Positions 52,225 through 63,578 of a stretch of DNA of 64,000 nt are shown here, piece after piece. The notes under the pieces were generated by a model. It made no database searches, was not told where the DNA came from, and was given only the letters and a program-made list of their open reading frames with translations. This DNA comes from Helopsaltes ochotensis (lineage: Eukaryota > Chordata > Aves > Passeriformes > Locustellidae), in assembly GCA_013400155.1 (NCBI GenBank), contig VXBM01001957.1, positions 1 through 64,000 of the forward strand. The letters run 5' to 3'. Positions within the stretch are counted from its first letter, which is position 1. Each line of letters opens with the position of its first letter. A program made the translations under genes and the position numbers.

Positions 52225-52908
52225 TCTAAGACTGACAAGGACACCTTGTTGTGCAAACCAGCACTCGCCTCTGTCATCCCAACACTGGCAAGGGGAAATG
52301 CAGTAGACCTGCAACACCTTTGGCACTCAGTGTGTGCAAAAGGGATGTGATTGTCCTGCTTTACTCCGTGCTGCTGCGCCCTCACGTAGCGTCCCATGTG
52401 CAGTTTTGGGCACTACAATATAAGAAAGATGTAAAGCTATTAGAGAGCATGCAAAGAAGGGCAACAAAGCTGGTGAAGGGTCTAGAGGGGAAGCCGTGTG
52501 AGGAGCAGCTAAGGTCACGTGGGCACTTGAGCCTGGAAAAGAGGAGATTGAAGGGACACCTCATCACAGTCTACAACTTTATCATGAGGGCAAGAGGAGG
52601 GGCATACACTGCTCTCTTCTCTGTGGTGACCAGTGACAGGACTGAGGGAATGGCCTGAAGTTGTGTCAGGAGAGGTTTAGCTTGGATATTAGAAAAAGGT
52701 TCTTCAGCCAGAGGGTAGCTGGGCACTGGAACAGGCACCCCAGGGAAGTGGTCACAGCACCAGCTTGAAGAGTCCATGAAGCTTTTGGACAATGCTCTCA
52801 GGCACATGATGCAGCTCTTGGACCTGTCCTGTGTAGGGACGGGAGCTGGATTTTGGTGGTTCTTGTTTGTCCCTTCCAGCTCAGGATATATACTATGATG
52901 CTATGACA
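52225..52908 (+). mobile_element. CR1 LINE, 5'-truncated, sense, with readable ORF2 C-terminus
   Basis: About 680 bp of CR1 in sense, ending with the weak tail 'tatgatgctatgaca' near 52908. The frame from 52251 carries the ORF2 C-terminal region. Its landmarks include 'LLRPHVASHVQFWA', 'SMQRRATKLVKGLEGK' and 'HLSLEKRRLKGHLITVYNF', followed by 'VTSDRT'. These are typical of the conserved segment downstream of the reverse-transcriptase domain in CR1 ORF2. The frame breaks shortly after VTSDRT, near 52645, where one A appears to be missing compared with the usual CR1 sequence. The expected downstream words (such as 'SLDIRKRFF') continue in another frame, and a stop lies further on. The endonuclease and catalytic RT domains are absent. 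This is a dead copy. Confidence 0.95.
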
Positions 52909-54110
52909 ATAGAATAAACCTCTGTAGCAAAACTGACTGTCACATTTGCAGTGAGTTAACATGTCAGTGTCTCTGAATAGCATAAAATTCCTTCTCTATC
53001 TCTGCGCCACGTCCTTTCATTAGAGGTTATCTGGAACCTGCTTGCCTTGTTTCCAGTGGAAACCTAGACACCAGACATCCTCTGACATCTAGAGAATGTG
53101 GCAGACCTCTTCCCAAAGATAAATGCTAAAGTTGACATTCTTTTAAGACAGGGAATATACTGAGTGACTAAATTGAGATTCTCAAATTCAAGTGTTAGAA
53201 GTTGAATGCCTCCTCATGTGCTTAGTCACAAGATTTGCAAATGTCGGCTCCAGTCAATGGGAAAGGCAAAAAAACAACACCAGAAGATGTTTTGGAAGTC
53301 TAGATTAAATGTCCTGAATTGTTCTGCCTCTCCTGAGGAATGTTTTAGCAGTTAGTGTAGTAAGAATAAAAAGAAAGATTATTGTCAACAGGAAGCTTCC
53401 TACCTCCATCTGGCAAGGAAAACTTAAGATGAATATTGCACCACAAAGCTTTTTCTAGCAGAGCAAAGAGATTCATGTTTTCCTTTTAATGTGAAGGCAT
53501 GAACTGGTGCTATCGTTGTACAGCTCATGTAATTTAGGAAAGTTTTTTCTTTCAGCTGCCTCAATAGCTAATTGGAAGTGATAAACCACTCCAGAGATTT
53601 TAGGTCTACTAAATTATTCCCTTAAGGGGTGACTGGCTAGGGAGGAAAACCTTGGTAATTAAGACTGTGAATTAGACACTTCAGTTAAGAAAAACACTAG
53701 CAAAGGAGATTTAAATAAAAAAAGTATAAAACATAACAGCTAAGAGAAGGTGTTAATAATGTATATGGAAATATACACGTGAGCTGGATTCTTTTTCACC
53801 CTAATGGAAAAAAAAATTCCTAATACAAGCATAATGCATATATTTTGGAGATCTTTGGGCTGCCAAAACTTCTGAAATGTTATCTGTATATGTACCTAAT
53901 TCTCCATCTGATTTGTAAAATTTGTGTTACTGGCTGTTCCAGTCATTCTTTACTGTGACTGTGAATAAGGTCACACAGACCATGAAATCAGTTGCAAAAG
54001 GATTTGGTCTGAGTAACAGGAAAGGTAAATAAATACTGCTTGGCCTTTGCTAGTGAAGCTGATGACATAAAACATGTAACTTACAGATTTTGAGAAATTT
54101 TATACATGCA

Positions 54111-54156
54111 AATATATATATATATATTTATATATACACACACACATATATAAATT
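54111..54156. repeat. (AT)n(AC)n compound microsatellite
   Basis: About ten AT units, a TTTATATAT interruption, then short AC and AT runs. Confidence 0.92.
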
Positions 54157-54298
54157 TAAGAAAGGGTCTTTTTCAATTTGAAACCAAATGTGACCTTTAC
54201 AAAAAAGAGGGGAGGTGGGAGAAATGATTAATGATCTTAATTAATATGTAGAACAGGCGAGCTGGAAAGGTTACAAGTTAAATCATTTTTCTGCCTGT

Positions 54299-54306
54299 AA
54301 ATGCAA
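54299..54306 (+). promoter_or_regulatory. Octamer (POU-type) motif
   Basis: An exact ATGCAAAT octamer occurs inside 'gtaaatgcaaatagttc'. A single octamer is expected by chance in tens of kilobases of AT-rich DNA, so function is only a possibility. Confidence 0.15.
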
Positions 54307-55599
54307 ATAGTTCTTCACACAGTTGGTTGCTACACTAATGCAGGAATATTTGCAAATGTTTTCACAAATCCTAGTCAGAAGCCGCAAAATGCCAACACAT
54401 ACTGTTGGTCAGTAAACAGACTGGAAGACACAGAGGGCAGTGTGCAATTATAAGTCAAGGAAAGGGTCAGAAGGCTGCTGTTAGGAGTGAGAGGAGGCAG
54501 AACAGAGCCAAGGAACTGCAGAAAAATTATATATTACCATATTAGAGATCTGTGGGTAAAAATCTTGACAAGGTCCTCTTTTACAGTTTCTGCATGCTAA
54601 ATTTCTACTGCTTGTCTGTTGCCATTGGAGAACTTGCTCCCTGTAAACTCTTGGAAGTTGTATGAAGGTAAAAACCTTCTTTATTCAATGAACCACTTTA
54701 AGTACTTTTTGATAAGAACAATTAAGTGAAATGAACTAATATATTTTGGCTGGATCTTCTTTTGTTCCAACACTGGTGTTTATAGACAGGCTTTGCAGAT
54801 GTGCTCATAATCTAATATCAAAACAGAAGCAAAAAGTTGTATAGACCAGCTGTTCCATAGAAATGCATATAAAAGTAGTATTTGCTACATCAGAATCTGG
54901 AGAATTGTATAAAAATTTCAGAAATATTCTGGAGAAAGGAAGGATAAAATTATTTTTTAAGGCACATTATAGATTCTAAGGTCTCATAGGCTTCTTGAAA
55001 CACACAATAAGGCAAAAGGTTAAGGACATTTTTGTAGATTGTCTTTTGTGCATGCATTTGAATAATGTAATTTGGAATATACTGAATATGCAACTTTCTC
55101 CATTCTGAACTATCTAGACCTTCCACTGATATACTGATTCTTTCAATAATGAGTTCACTCCACTTGTATAGTTCTAGCTATAACTGTAGTTCAGTGTACC
55201 TGAATTTGGAAGTGGAGTGAGAATCAGATCTTTCCAGAACATAAAACACAGTCTGAGTGCTGTGTTTAACCTGACCATGAATTTTCTCAGGAGTCTTGCA
55301 GGCAGTTTTTTCTCTGGGAAATGTAGTTCTACAGTGAAATGCTCTATTATTTACAGAGTTGGGAAAATAAATGTAAGACTTCTCTGGATGCAGCAAAATC
55401 AGTTGGCAAAGAGATTCTACCTGGGAACAGGTGTCAACTGGTAGGAAAAGTAAAGACAGAAAACAGAAGGCACTGTAATCTAAATGTCTAATTACAGATG
55501 TTTGTAATCAACAGATCTTTTCACAACTCTGATCATGTGTGATACATCCTTACCCAGCACCACACCCCTTTGAGTGCTCAGACTACTATTTCATCTTTG

Positions 55600-55900
55600 T
55601 ACGTTTGCCTAAAACAACCTGGCTAGTCTGTGTCGATGCAGAGCAACACAGAGTCCCCAGGCAGGTGCAAAGGAGAGCTGCTTTAGTGCAAAAAACGTGC
55701 CTTTTAAAGCAGTTAGCTGGTTATTAGTTTACATAGCTTTAAGGCACAACAAGCCCAAGTCAACCAACCACCATACACCACAATGTGGACGTGAGGCAGT
55801 CATGCAGCACGTCTCTCACGTCTCTCACATATCTCTACTGCTCTTCTGGCTGAGTCACTCTCCCATGGTTCCCTTTTACTTAAGACTTAAGTAAAGTGGC
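55600..55900. other. Unclassified CpG-bearing tract, possibly an old repeat
   Basis: The tract has scattered CpGs (near 55600, 55634, 55696, 55790, 55810 and 55819). A 9-base unit CACGTCTCT occurs twice in tandem at 55809-55826, followed by a diverged third copy. A 21-base palindrome lies at 55875-55895. Composition differs from the AT-rich flanks and suggests a repeat family or LTR that I cannot place. Confidence 0.3.
55875..55895. repeat. Perfect palindrome (10-bp arms, 1-base centre)
   Basis: TTTACTTAAG and CTTAAGTAAA flank a single A. Confidence 0.7.
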
Positions 55901-57194
55901 AGGCCTGAGCCATGGTTTTACAAGGGTGTCAAGGACCTTATTATAAGGCTTTACCTATATGCAACACTAGTCTGACTAATAAACCTAATAAAATTTGAGT
56001 AGAAAACTTACATATTTAATTTATTTTCCAGGTTTTCTAAAATTTGTGCTCCATTTCGCTAGTGGTGAGCTTTTCCAGATGACCAAAGTAATGTGAATTC
56101 TTCATTGAATCAAGTTTTCCCTGCATGTAAAAGGGACAAATAAATATTCACAGGAAATTTATGATGTTATGAAACTCTTCTCTCTTCTGAGCATCAAAAT
56201 AAGAGAACGGTGAACTTGATACTCCTACCTGATAACAGTTTTGACTTCACAGTTACTGGCCAGTTTGAGAGCCAAGCTTCAAACTCTCCATTTCTAGAGA
56301 TACATGAGAGCTGCTTCATTGGAATAACATGCACATGGACAGAATAGTTTGGTCTTTGGATATCCTGACGAGAAAGTTACAATGCTATGATAGTGGAATC
56401 AGTTCACCTCATAACATTTGAAGAACAAATGGACAGTTGAAACATTATACTTGTACTACCTTCTTACACTCTATTAATTGTATTAAGTGTTCTTAAGTCA
56501 CCCTGCAGCTAAAGCATATGGACTTCATAATGATTATAGCGATGAGTTATAGAAAGCACAATTATTTGACATAAGAATTGAAGGAGGAATAATATTATTT
56601 ATTATTCTTTCTCTTTACATAAGCAAACAGTGAAGACTCAAATGTCATTCATGGATACCACTCTAGAGGGAAAAAGGGATTTCTGTAGTTGAAAGAAAAT
56701 TATAGTAAGAAAAAAAATGTTTTTTCTTAGATACTTTATATATTGTGGCTTAACAGTTTACTGATGGTTGCATAATAACTTGGAAATGACAATTTAATAA
56801 AAACATTTTTCAGTCTGTGAGCAATGCTTGCAACTTAATTCTGAGAGCTTAGAAAACTATCCATTATAATTAATTTTATCAATTTTCTAATTAGCTAACA
56901 GAAGTGGAACAGATTTGAGTTGATGTGAGATATTTATTTAATAGAATAAGTTCTGTTTTAAAAAATTTTTAGCCGTGGCAGAAGTTGTAACTCTAAGAGG
57001 TTCATCCTGTCCTTAAGCATCCAGAGGTCTGGTTGCGATGTGTATACAAAGGTTGCAGAAGAAATCTATGAAGTTCCTCTGTTATGATAGGCAGAAATAA
57101 TATTCTTCTCACTAAAGGAAGCTTATACATGCTTTTATAGTTTGTGAAGGATTTATTATGCTTGGCTGAACTTACATGGATAACATAGGAGTCA

Positions 57195-57253
57195 GTCTGA
57201 ATTTTATCTGAAACCTGAACTGAATTTTCTCTGAAACCAGAACTGAATTTTCT
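57195..57253 (+). repeat. 23-bp tandem duplication, about 2.5 copies
   Basis: Two full 23-base units (57208-57230 and 57231-57253) differ by one base in CCTG versus CCAG. Each starts CTGAAACC and ends GAATTTTCT. A partial unit precedes them at 57195-57206. Confidence 0.85.
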
Positions 57254-58298
57254 CCTTTACTTTTTTGATTGATTCAGAGTAGGTTATCTACTCTGTATGT
57301 ATTATTAAAAGTCTATAACTTATGAGTCTATATTTGTTATGTATCTATAATATTGTTGTGGTTTATACTAATTTTGGAATCTATGCCTTTGTGCTTCCTA
57401 TCATTATGTGTTTTAAAAGGCTAATCAGAAGATTTGCTGGGTGAGATCTGGTGGTTTCAGTTTGTTGATATCATTGTTAAAAGAAATATCATATATTTCA
57501 TATCATACAGCCCTCATAGCTGTATAAGGGTACTAATAGGACATGCCAGAATATATGTCTTTCAACTCTGAATCAGTGTATCAGTCTATGTCCTGGGGCT
57601 CAAGCAACTAAAAATCCCTTGAATACTGAGAGATTTCACCTGTGTTTTGCATTTTGCTAAACAGATGGGGAGCAAACTCCCTGTACTTCCTTCCTGAAAG
57701 AGGCACAGAGGAAGAGTGTAATAATAATCATATAAATGAATGGCATTTCTGCTTGAAACATTTCCGAGAGAGCACTATGCACAAGCAATAAACTGGTATA
57801 ACTGACTGCAGATGGTAATTTAAAAAATGAATACATTATTAACTAGACTTGTCTTCCCTTCTAAAACTGAATAAGGAGGTCACTGAATTAGTTTTCTTTA
57901 ATGAAGTCTGTGACAGATATTTCCGACAGAGAGCTAGTAATATCATCAAAACCAAATATTAATATTTAAGAATTTAGCTTAAATCACAGTCTGGTTTTTG
58001 TCCTTTTTTTAAAAAAAAGTAGGGATCTGTTCCTTGTATGCCATTTTTAAGCAGTTGGCAGAAAGATCGGTCTCTGACACTATAGGACCCACTACCATTT
58101 GCAACATTTTTCAGGAGGGAAACTTTAAGGTAGGCATTTCACAATTCAGTGAATCATGTATGTTTTTCATTTGGTTTTTTTCAGCTTCTTACAGAGTTCT
58201 TGTTTCCTCCACCATTCCCAGAAAGTCAAGTTCAGGGGCCTCCAGGAAACATATCTCCACTGCTGCCTTGACTGGTTAGGAATTAAACATCATCATCA

Positions 58299-58698
58299 TT
58301 GTAAGAAATTCTTTACTAGGAAGATATTCTTTACTGTGAGGGTGGAGAGGTACTGGAACAGATTGTTCAAAGCGGTTGTGGGTGCCCCATCCCTTGAAGT
58401 GTTCAAGACTGGGTTGAATGGGTCTTTGGAAAACCTGGTCTAGTGGACGGTGCCCCTGCTTATGGCACGGGGCTTGGGATGGGCTGCCCAAGGGGGTGGT
58501 GGAATCACCATCCTTGGTGGTGTCTAAGGAAAGATTGGATGCTGCACTCAGTGTAATGGTCAGGTTGACAAGGTGGTGTTTGGTCATAGGTTCAACTCAA
58601 TGATCTCAAGGGTCTTTTCCAGCCTAACTCTGTGATTCTGTGAACTAGATGGTCTTTAAGGTCCCTTCCAACACAAGCCATTCTATGATTCTATGATC
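58299..58698 (+). mobile_element. CR1 LINE 3' fragment, sense, split by a second CR1
   Basis: The outer element starts near 58299 ('gtaagaaattctttactagg') and passes through 'gtactggaacagattgttca', 'cttgaagtgttcaagactgg' and 'aaaacctggtctagtgga'. It stops at about 58478. It then resumes at 58643 with 'aactagatggtctttaaggt' and ends with an ATTCTATG-type tail at 58679-58697. In intact CR1 elements of this type the left and right flanks adjoin directly. The two halves therefore belong to one copy interrupted by the insertion annotated at 58479-58642. Confidence 0.93.
58479..58642 (+). mobile_element. CR1 LINE 3' fragment inserted into another CR1
   Basis: A different CR1 subfamily, about 164 bp, in the same orientation. 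It opens with 'gggctgcccaagggggtggt' and continues 'ggaatcaccatccttggtgg', 'gttgacaaggtggtgtttgg' and 'tcaatgatctcaagggtctt'. It ends with an ATTCTGTG tail at 58635-58642, the alternative CR1 tail form. It must be younger than the outer element. No clear target-site duplication is visible, as is common for CR1. Confidence 0.9.
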
Positions 58699-61600
58699 AT
58701 TAAGACCTTGGATCAAGATACTACCCTGCAAGAAAAAACAAGGATCGTGCCCACTGTGCCCTTCCAGAATCCCTCAGGAATTCTGTGGTCCACATTATGC
58801 CTTTCACAGAGTGATTTTGAACACTGTGCTTGTGCTTTATATCACTTTTAATATAAACAGAATATGTTCTGAATTACTCCTCTGCCAATTGCAGCCTGCA
58901 GATTGTGCCAGTTTTGTTGTTCACCTTGTGTCAAGACTTAGCTGATAGGTCAGAAACATCACCCAATTTTTCTTTCAGCTGATCATCCAGAGTGGTATTT
59001 AAGTAGATTGTTTTCTAGGAAAATAATATTTTTTGAATCATTTTCAGCTTGATTTCTATGCCTAAAGTTACTTCATTAGAACATGTGCTTACTTCAGAGA
59101 TCCTTTTTGTGCTTTTAAATCTCATAATGAAAATAAGCATCCCTTTGGAATAATGAACAACATAGGAAAGGGCTTGTTTCAGGGCTAAGCTCATGGATGA
59201 ATAGATTAATGCTGAGCAAGTAGGGCTAAGAATTTAAATACTTTTTATCAATTGGAACCTCATTACGTTTTTTGAAGATGCAAAGCTTGTTTCAGAATTC
59301 TGATTTTTTGTTATTTTTGTTCCTAATTGAACATATCACTTACCTATGTTCACCTTTGTGTGTGTGTTTGTTCCTGCTGACTGAGAGTTCAATATCTGGG
59401 ACATATTCTCTCACATTAAAGCCTATATGAAATTGTAATAAAAGAGTAAATGTGTCTGATGCATATATCATGCATTACATACCTTTATACAGAGTTATCT
59501 GTTTTGTATCTCATGACTAGGAGACATAGAGCTTCATGATGAGTTCAGTATCAAACAGAACTAACTGGATATTTTCTGAGACAACTTTCAGCAGAAAATC
59601 TATTTGCTGAGCCCAAAATGTTTTCATTCCTGCATCTTATTACCATATTTACTTCCATGGATTTTGTAATAATCCTCTGAAGTCATTCTTGGCTATATTC
59701 TTGACTAGCTACCCTAAGTCAGAGATTCAATATCTTTTTTTGTAGGCTGGAGTGATGTCTGCTTACTACAAGTTTCTGGTCTGTGCAATCCCAAAACTTT
59801 GGATCTGTGACCAGATCTAGGCAGATCATCTAGAAACTAAATTTTCAATAAGTATGCCAGATGAACTGCTTATAAGATGTCAGAAGTAAATATGTAATAC
59901 AGCCAGGAATACCTGAGTATTTTTTATCAGAGAGATGGGGACTTAAAGTAGTTGACTCTGGGTTCTATCACAAAGAGCTTGGACATCAAAAAATTTCTCT
60001 CATTTTCATCACAGTATGGAAGGTGTTTTCTATGGTCCCTGTAAGAGTATATATTTACACAATAAAGAAACTGGACATGAATTATACAGAAAATGCCTTA
60101 GTCAAACAAAGTCTAATACCCCAATCAAACAGTGTTAGGCTTGAGTATAACCATGTAGGTATGATTATGACCAGAAATCACTGAAAAGGTAGAAGGAAAG
60201 TACCAAGAGCTTTGTTTTGTTCTAGAAGTTCTGTATATAATGAAATTCTTGCAATGAAGAAGCAGAATGCCTTTACTAAATTGAGAAAGATTAGAGGATG
60301 GACAGCTCCTCGTAAAAACAGATTAGCAGGGCAGTAGCAAACATCTTCAAGTTATCAGGATTGCCTTGACAATGAAAAAGAACAAATCACACTCTGTGAA
60401 TTAGAAATTGCTTTCCTAACTTTCCTTTTCAAACATACCTGTTTATCTCCAGACTGTAGGAATTAACATCACACTACCTAATAGCAAAGGCTGATCTGTT
60501 GATTTATTTGGGGGATTAAGGTCAGTGTTACTATGACTTTTGCCATAAAAGGAGGAGCTGGAAGGGTAGAAGAAAGACTTGCCACCCTCAAAGTAGAAAC
60601 AAAATAATTTTAAGGTACTATAGTCATTGCCATAATAGCTTTTGTGGTCCAAGTTTAAAGGAGAGAAATTGTCTTTCCAGGATTGGAAGTCCATCTAGAA
60701 TTCATGACTTGTTCACGTCTCTAATTTTGACTGACACATTTTCTGATTTGTTTTCTCTAAGGTGGTTTATTTAGAAAAACTTATAATGTATAAAGAAGTG
60801 AAAACTTCGTCTTGTAGATGTGGCCTCAACAAAAATTCCTAATTATGTCTGATCAGGAAAAATACTTTTGATTAAGTAATAAGAAAATGAAGCCCAGGGG
60901 TTTATGTATAACAAAATACTGTACCAACATATAATACTTAGGAACCTGGAGTGGGATCCATGAAACTAGATACATTTCTCAAAATCCTTGCCCAGGAAAA
61001 CTCATTGTAACTAGGTAACTCTGGAAACTCATGGCATATTAGCACAGAGAGGCGGAGGCGTGACCCATGGTCTCCACCCGCACTATGAAGAGACTGGATA
61101 TAAGGTGCATCCAGTCCAAAAACAAGAGTATACATATACATCAAGCCTATACCTGCATATAGATCCATCAAACTGGCCTTAATAAGTCACTGTTTTGGCT
61201 ATCAACTGCAAGAGTGCAGCTGCAAGCCTTTTGCAGACTGAAAATAGCTTGTCTTCTACCAGTTTGGGTGGCTGCCATGTTAAGTCAGCTTGACTCATAC
61301 CAACGTACTTCAGATAATCCTTTTAGATACCGACAGATGGTTCTCTACATTCACTGTGTGGCCACAGAGGAAGGATCAAAAGACCAAATCCCATGCCTTC
61401 TTTGACCCAAATCTGCAAATCCTACCTTTCCACCCAGAATACAGACTGGGATGGATGTACACTTCAGGTTGAACTTGGGCCATATTGCACAACCAATAAA
61501 AACACAAAAGTCTGGACCAGCAAAGGAAAAAAAAACGAAAAAAACCCCCGAAAAACCAAAAAAGAGAAAACAAAACAAGTGTAAATATTTCACTGGAGAC

Positions 61601-62666
61601 AGGCTTTGTGGGCATATCAGGAACAAGAAAAGGTCCAGTGTTGTGACTGTTTCTTTTAATCCATTTATGAATTTTGTCTTGTGACTCTTTTGTGCAAACA
61701 GTGTAAGTAACTTGACACAGTAGGAATTAAAGCACCTGCAAAAAGTCAAAGAAAATGTAGTTGAAGACATCTGGACCACATTTTTAGTGTTAAATTTCGC
61801 ATAAGTTGCACTTCATGATCATAACACAATATTGAATATAGCCCTAAAATTCTTCTGAATAATATTGGGCTCAGAAATTATTTTAAAGTTATTTATGACT
61901 TCTGAGCACTATTCCCTTTTGCTTTCCTCCCTACACCACATATGCTTTTTAATTAGGGCTCTTCTTTCTAGAAATTACAAACTCAATTTTGTTTGGCCTA
62001 GGATTTAGATTTTTAAGGGAAAAGGTAATGTTCAAGGTTATTACTCAGTAATATGTACAGAAGTGGTAATTTGATACTAATGACATTTTTTTGATAAAAA
62101 TTCCTGTCATTCCTTGAAAGTTACTATACTACTTTCGATACATGTAATTTAAAGGCCTCTAGTCTCCAAAGATTTATTGTCATGATTAATTTTAAACATC
62201 TGCTTAAGTCATTGGTTTTTATGAGGTTACTTGTGCTCAAAGTTAGGCATGTGAATATTTTATGTAAGAACAAGGCTGTGATTTGCTACAACATAAGAGG
62301 TTAAAAGAGAAAAAAAAAATTAAAAAGTTTAAAATAGAACAGTTGCAAGAGCTACATTACAAAAGCCCCAGTAAAATATGTTACTGCAATATTTGAAATA
62401 CTTTAAAATAATATTACTTATTTAGAAGTGCAACAGCCATATTTTCACTATTTTAAAAAATCAAATAAGGAATTAGTATTCAAGTATAAATATGCTAAGA
62501 TAATGCATACCAAGAAATGGGGTTAGTTTAGGAACTCAGGAATTCCTCCAACAGCCTTTTGGTCAAAATAGGGTTTGTTGTTATATATACATAAATGCAC
62601 CCATGCATATGCCTGTCATAAAAGTGAATATTTTTTTAATTTTATTTGGGTTTTTATTAGACTTAT
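58699..62666. other. Unique AT-rich sequence, no gene seen
   Basis: About 4 kb with no recognised transposon. An A-rich stretch lies at 61522-61580. The longest open frame of the window (61351-61779, minus strand, 142 codons) spans that A-rich stretch, which reads as Phe-rich sequence, and shows no domain I recognise. I regard it as chance. A short CpG-bearing patch at about 61050-61082 is unexplained. Confidence 0.5.
61522..61580. repeat. A-rich low-complexity region
   Basis: Runs of four to nine A interrupted by short C runs and single G. Confidence 0.9.
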
Positions 62667-62808
62667 TGTGGGTTTAGCCCCATAATCAGCTAAGCCCTGC
62701 ACAGGCACTCACTCAACTGCCCCGCAGTGGGATATAGAAGAGAATCAGAAGGGTAATCTATGAGGGGGCTCATAGATTGAGGTAAAGACAGTTTTATAGG
62801 TAAAGCAC
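62667..62808 (-). mobile_element. ERV LTR fragment, antisense, degraded
   Basis: On the plus strand it starts TGTGGGTTTAGCCCC, the reverse of an LTR end of the type that finishes in CA. It continues through 'actcactcaactgccccgca', 'gtgggatatagaagagaatc', 'agaagggtaatc' and 'gattgaggtaaagacagttt'. This is the LTR type seen at 9951-10070, in the opposite orientation. Only the 3' portion of the LTR is present. The family resembles one common in bird genomes, but I cannot name it. Confidence 0.65.
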
Positions 62809-62843
62809 AACTTGCCCACCAGAAAGCTCCAAAGAAGGCACGT

Positions 62844-63350
62844 TGTGGGAAATAGTAAAGGTAAGAAGACTTTCAGAAGCTGTGAAAGCAGGCTTCAGAA
62901 ACAGAAAAAGCGGAGAACTTAGGGCTAGCTCCAGCTACAAAACCTGAAAGTAGAGAAGATACAATGATGCAGGAAGGAAGGACATGGAACAACAGTTTGA
63001 ATTTTTAGGTTTGGCTAAGATAGACCTTAAGACTGCAGAAAAATATGCTTAGCAAGATAGTAGAAGATTTTAAGCTTAATAATAAAGTATTGTGTGTTGT
63101 TAATAGAAAGCATACAAGCAAGCATTGTTTGAAGCAGGTGTATGTGTGCTTTTAGTGCTTGGCTAGAACAATTGTTTGTAAGCTTTAGCAATATGCTGTT
63201 GGTTGGAAAACTTTTAAAATGCCCTGTAACAAAGAGATCTTTGGCTGCTGTTGGCAAGACGTGAGACGTGTCTCACCCTGTAATGAAGCTGATGTTGCAA
63301 TAAAGCTCAAGGAACATATCCCAGCAGTCCCATCTCATTTGTGCAAAATG
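62844..63350 (+). mobile_element. Probable solo ERV LTR, sense
   Basis: About 500 bp with LTR organisation. A TG start (TGTGGGAAATAG) is at 62844. An A/T-rich U3-like part follows, then a GC-richer stretch 'ggcaagacgtgagacgtgtc'. A polyadenylation signal AATAAA lies at 63299-63304, followed by a short R/U5-like segment 'catcccag..gtcccatctca' ending near a CA at about 63350. The layout matches bird ERV LTRs as I remember them. No gag, pol or env sequence adjoins it, so it would be a solo LTR. No target-site duplication was found, and the ends are approximate. Another AATAAA at 63081-63086 is probably incidental. Confidence 0.55.
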
Positions 63351-63374
63351 CCAACACAGCAGGTTAAATATCAG

Positions 63375-63578
63375 TCAGAAATTCTTTACTGCAAGGGTGT
63401 TGAGCCCTGGAACAGTCTACCCAGAGAGGCTGTGGAATGTTCCTCACTGGAGATACTCAAAACCCACATGGGCGCAGATCTGTGCCATGTGCTCCAGGAT
63501 GACCCTGCTGGAGCATGGATGTTGGACCAAATTACCCCACTGTGGTCCCTTCCAGCCATACCCATTCCGTGATTCTGC
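63375..63578 (+). mobile_element. CR1 LINE 3' fragment, sense
   Basis: About 200 bp of CR1: 'cagaaattctttactgcaag', 'gccctggaacagtctaccca', 'ctcactggagatactcaaaa', 'gaccctgctggagcatggat', 'ggtcccttccagcc' and the tail 'attccgtgattctgc'. The open frames in both strands across it (up to 117 codons from 63219) are repeat-derived. It lies about 25 bases after the putative LTR. Confidence 0.95.

Larger units (their letters stand above)
52909..58298. other. Mostly unique AT-rich sequence, no gene seen
   Basis: About 5.4 kb. It contains (AT)n/(CA)n at 54111-54156, an ATGCAAAT octamer near 54299, an unclassified CpG-bearing stretch at 55600-55900, and a 23-bp tandem duplication at 57195-57253. Open frames are at most about 81 codons. 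Confidence 0.5.

Noticed and set aside
58034..58132. Open frame preceded by a T-rich run with TAG and followed by a GTAGGC donor-like site
   Set aside because: The acceptor is weak, with an A-run between the pyrimidines and the AG. No protein family is recognised, and nearby sequence offers no partner exon. Kept only as a very weak possibility.
61351..61779. Longest open frame of the window, 142 codons on the minus strand
   Set aside because: It runs through an A-rich low-complexity stretch that reads as Phe-rich sequence. It has no recognisable domain and a length plausible by chance.
63219..63572. 117-codon plus-strand frame
   Set aside because: It spans the end of the putative LTR and a CR1 fragment. 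The readable part is CR1-derived.
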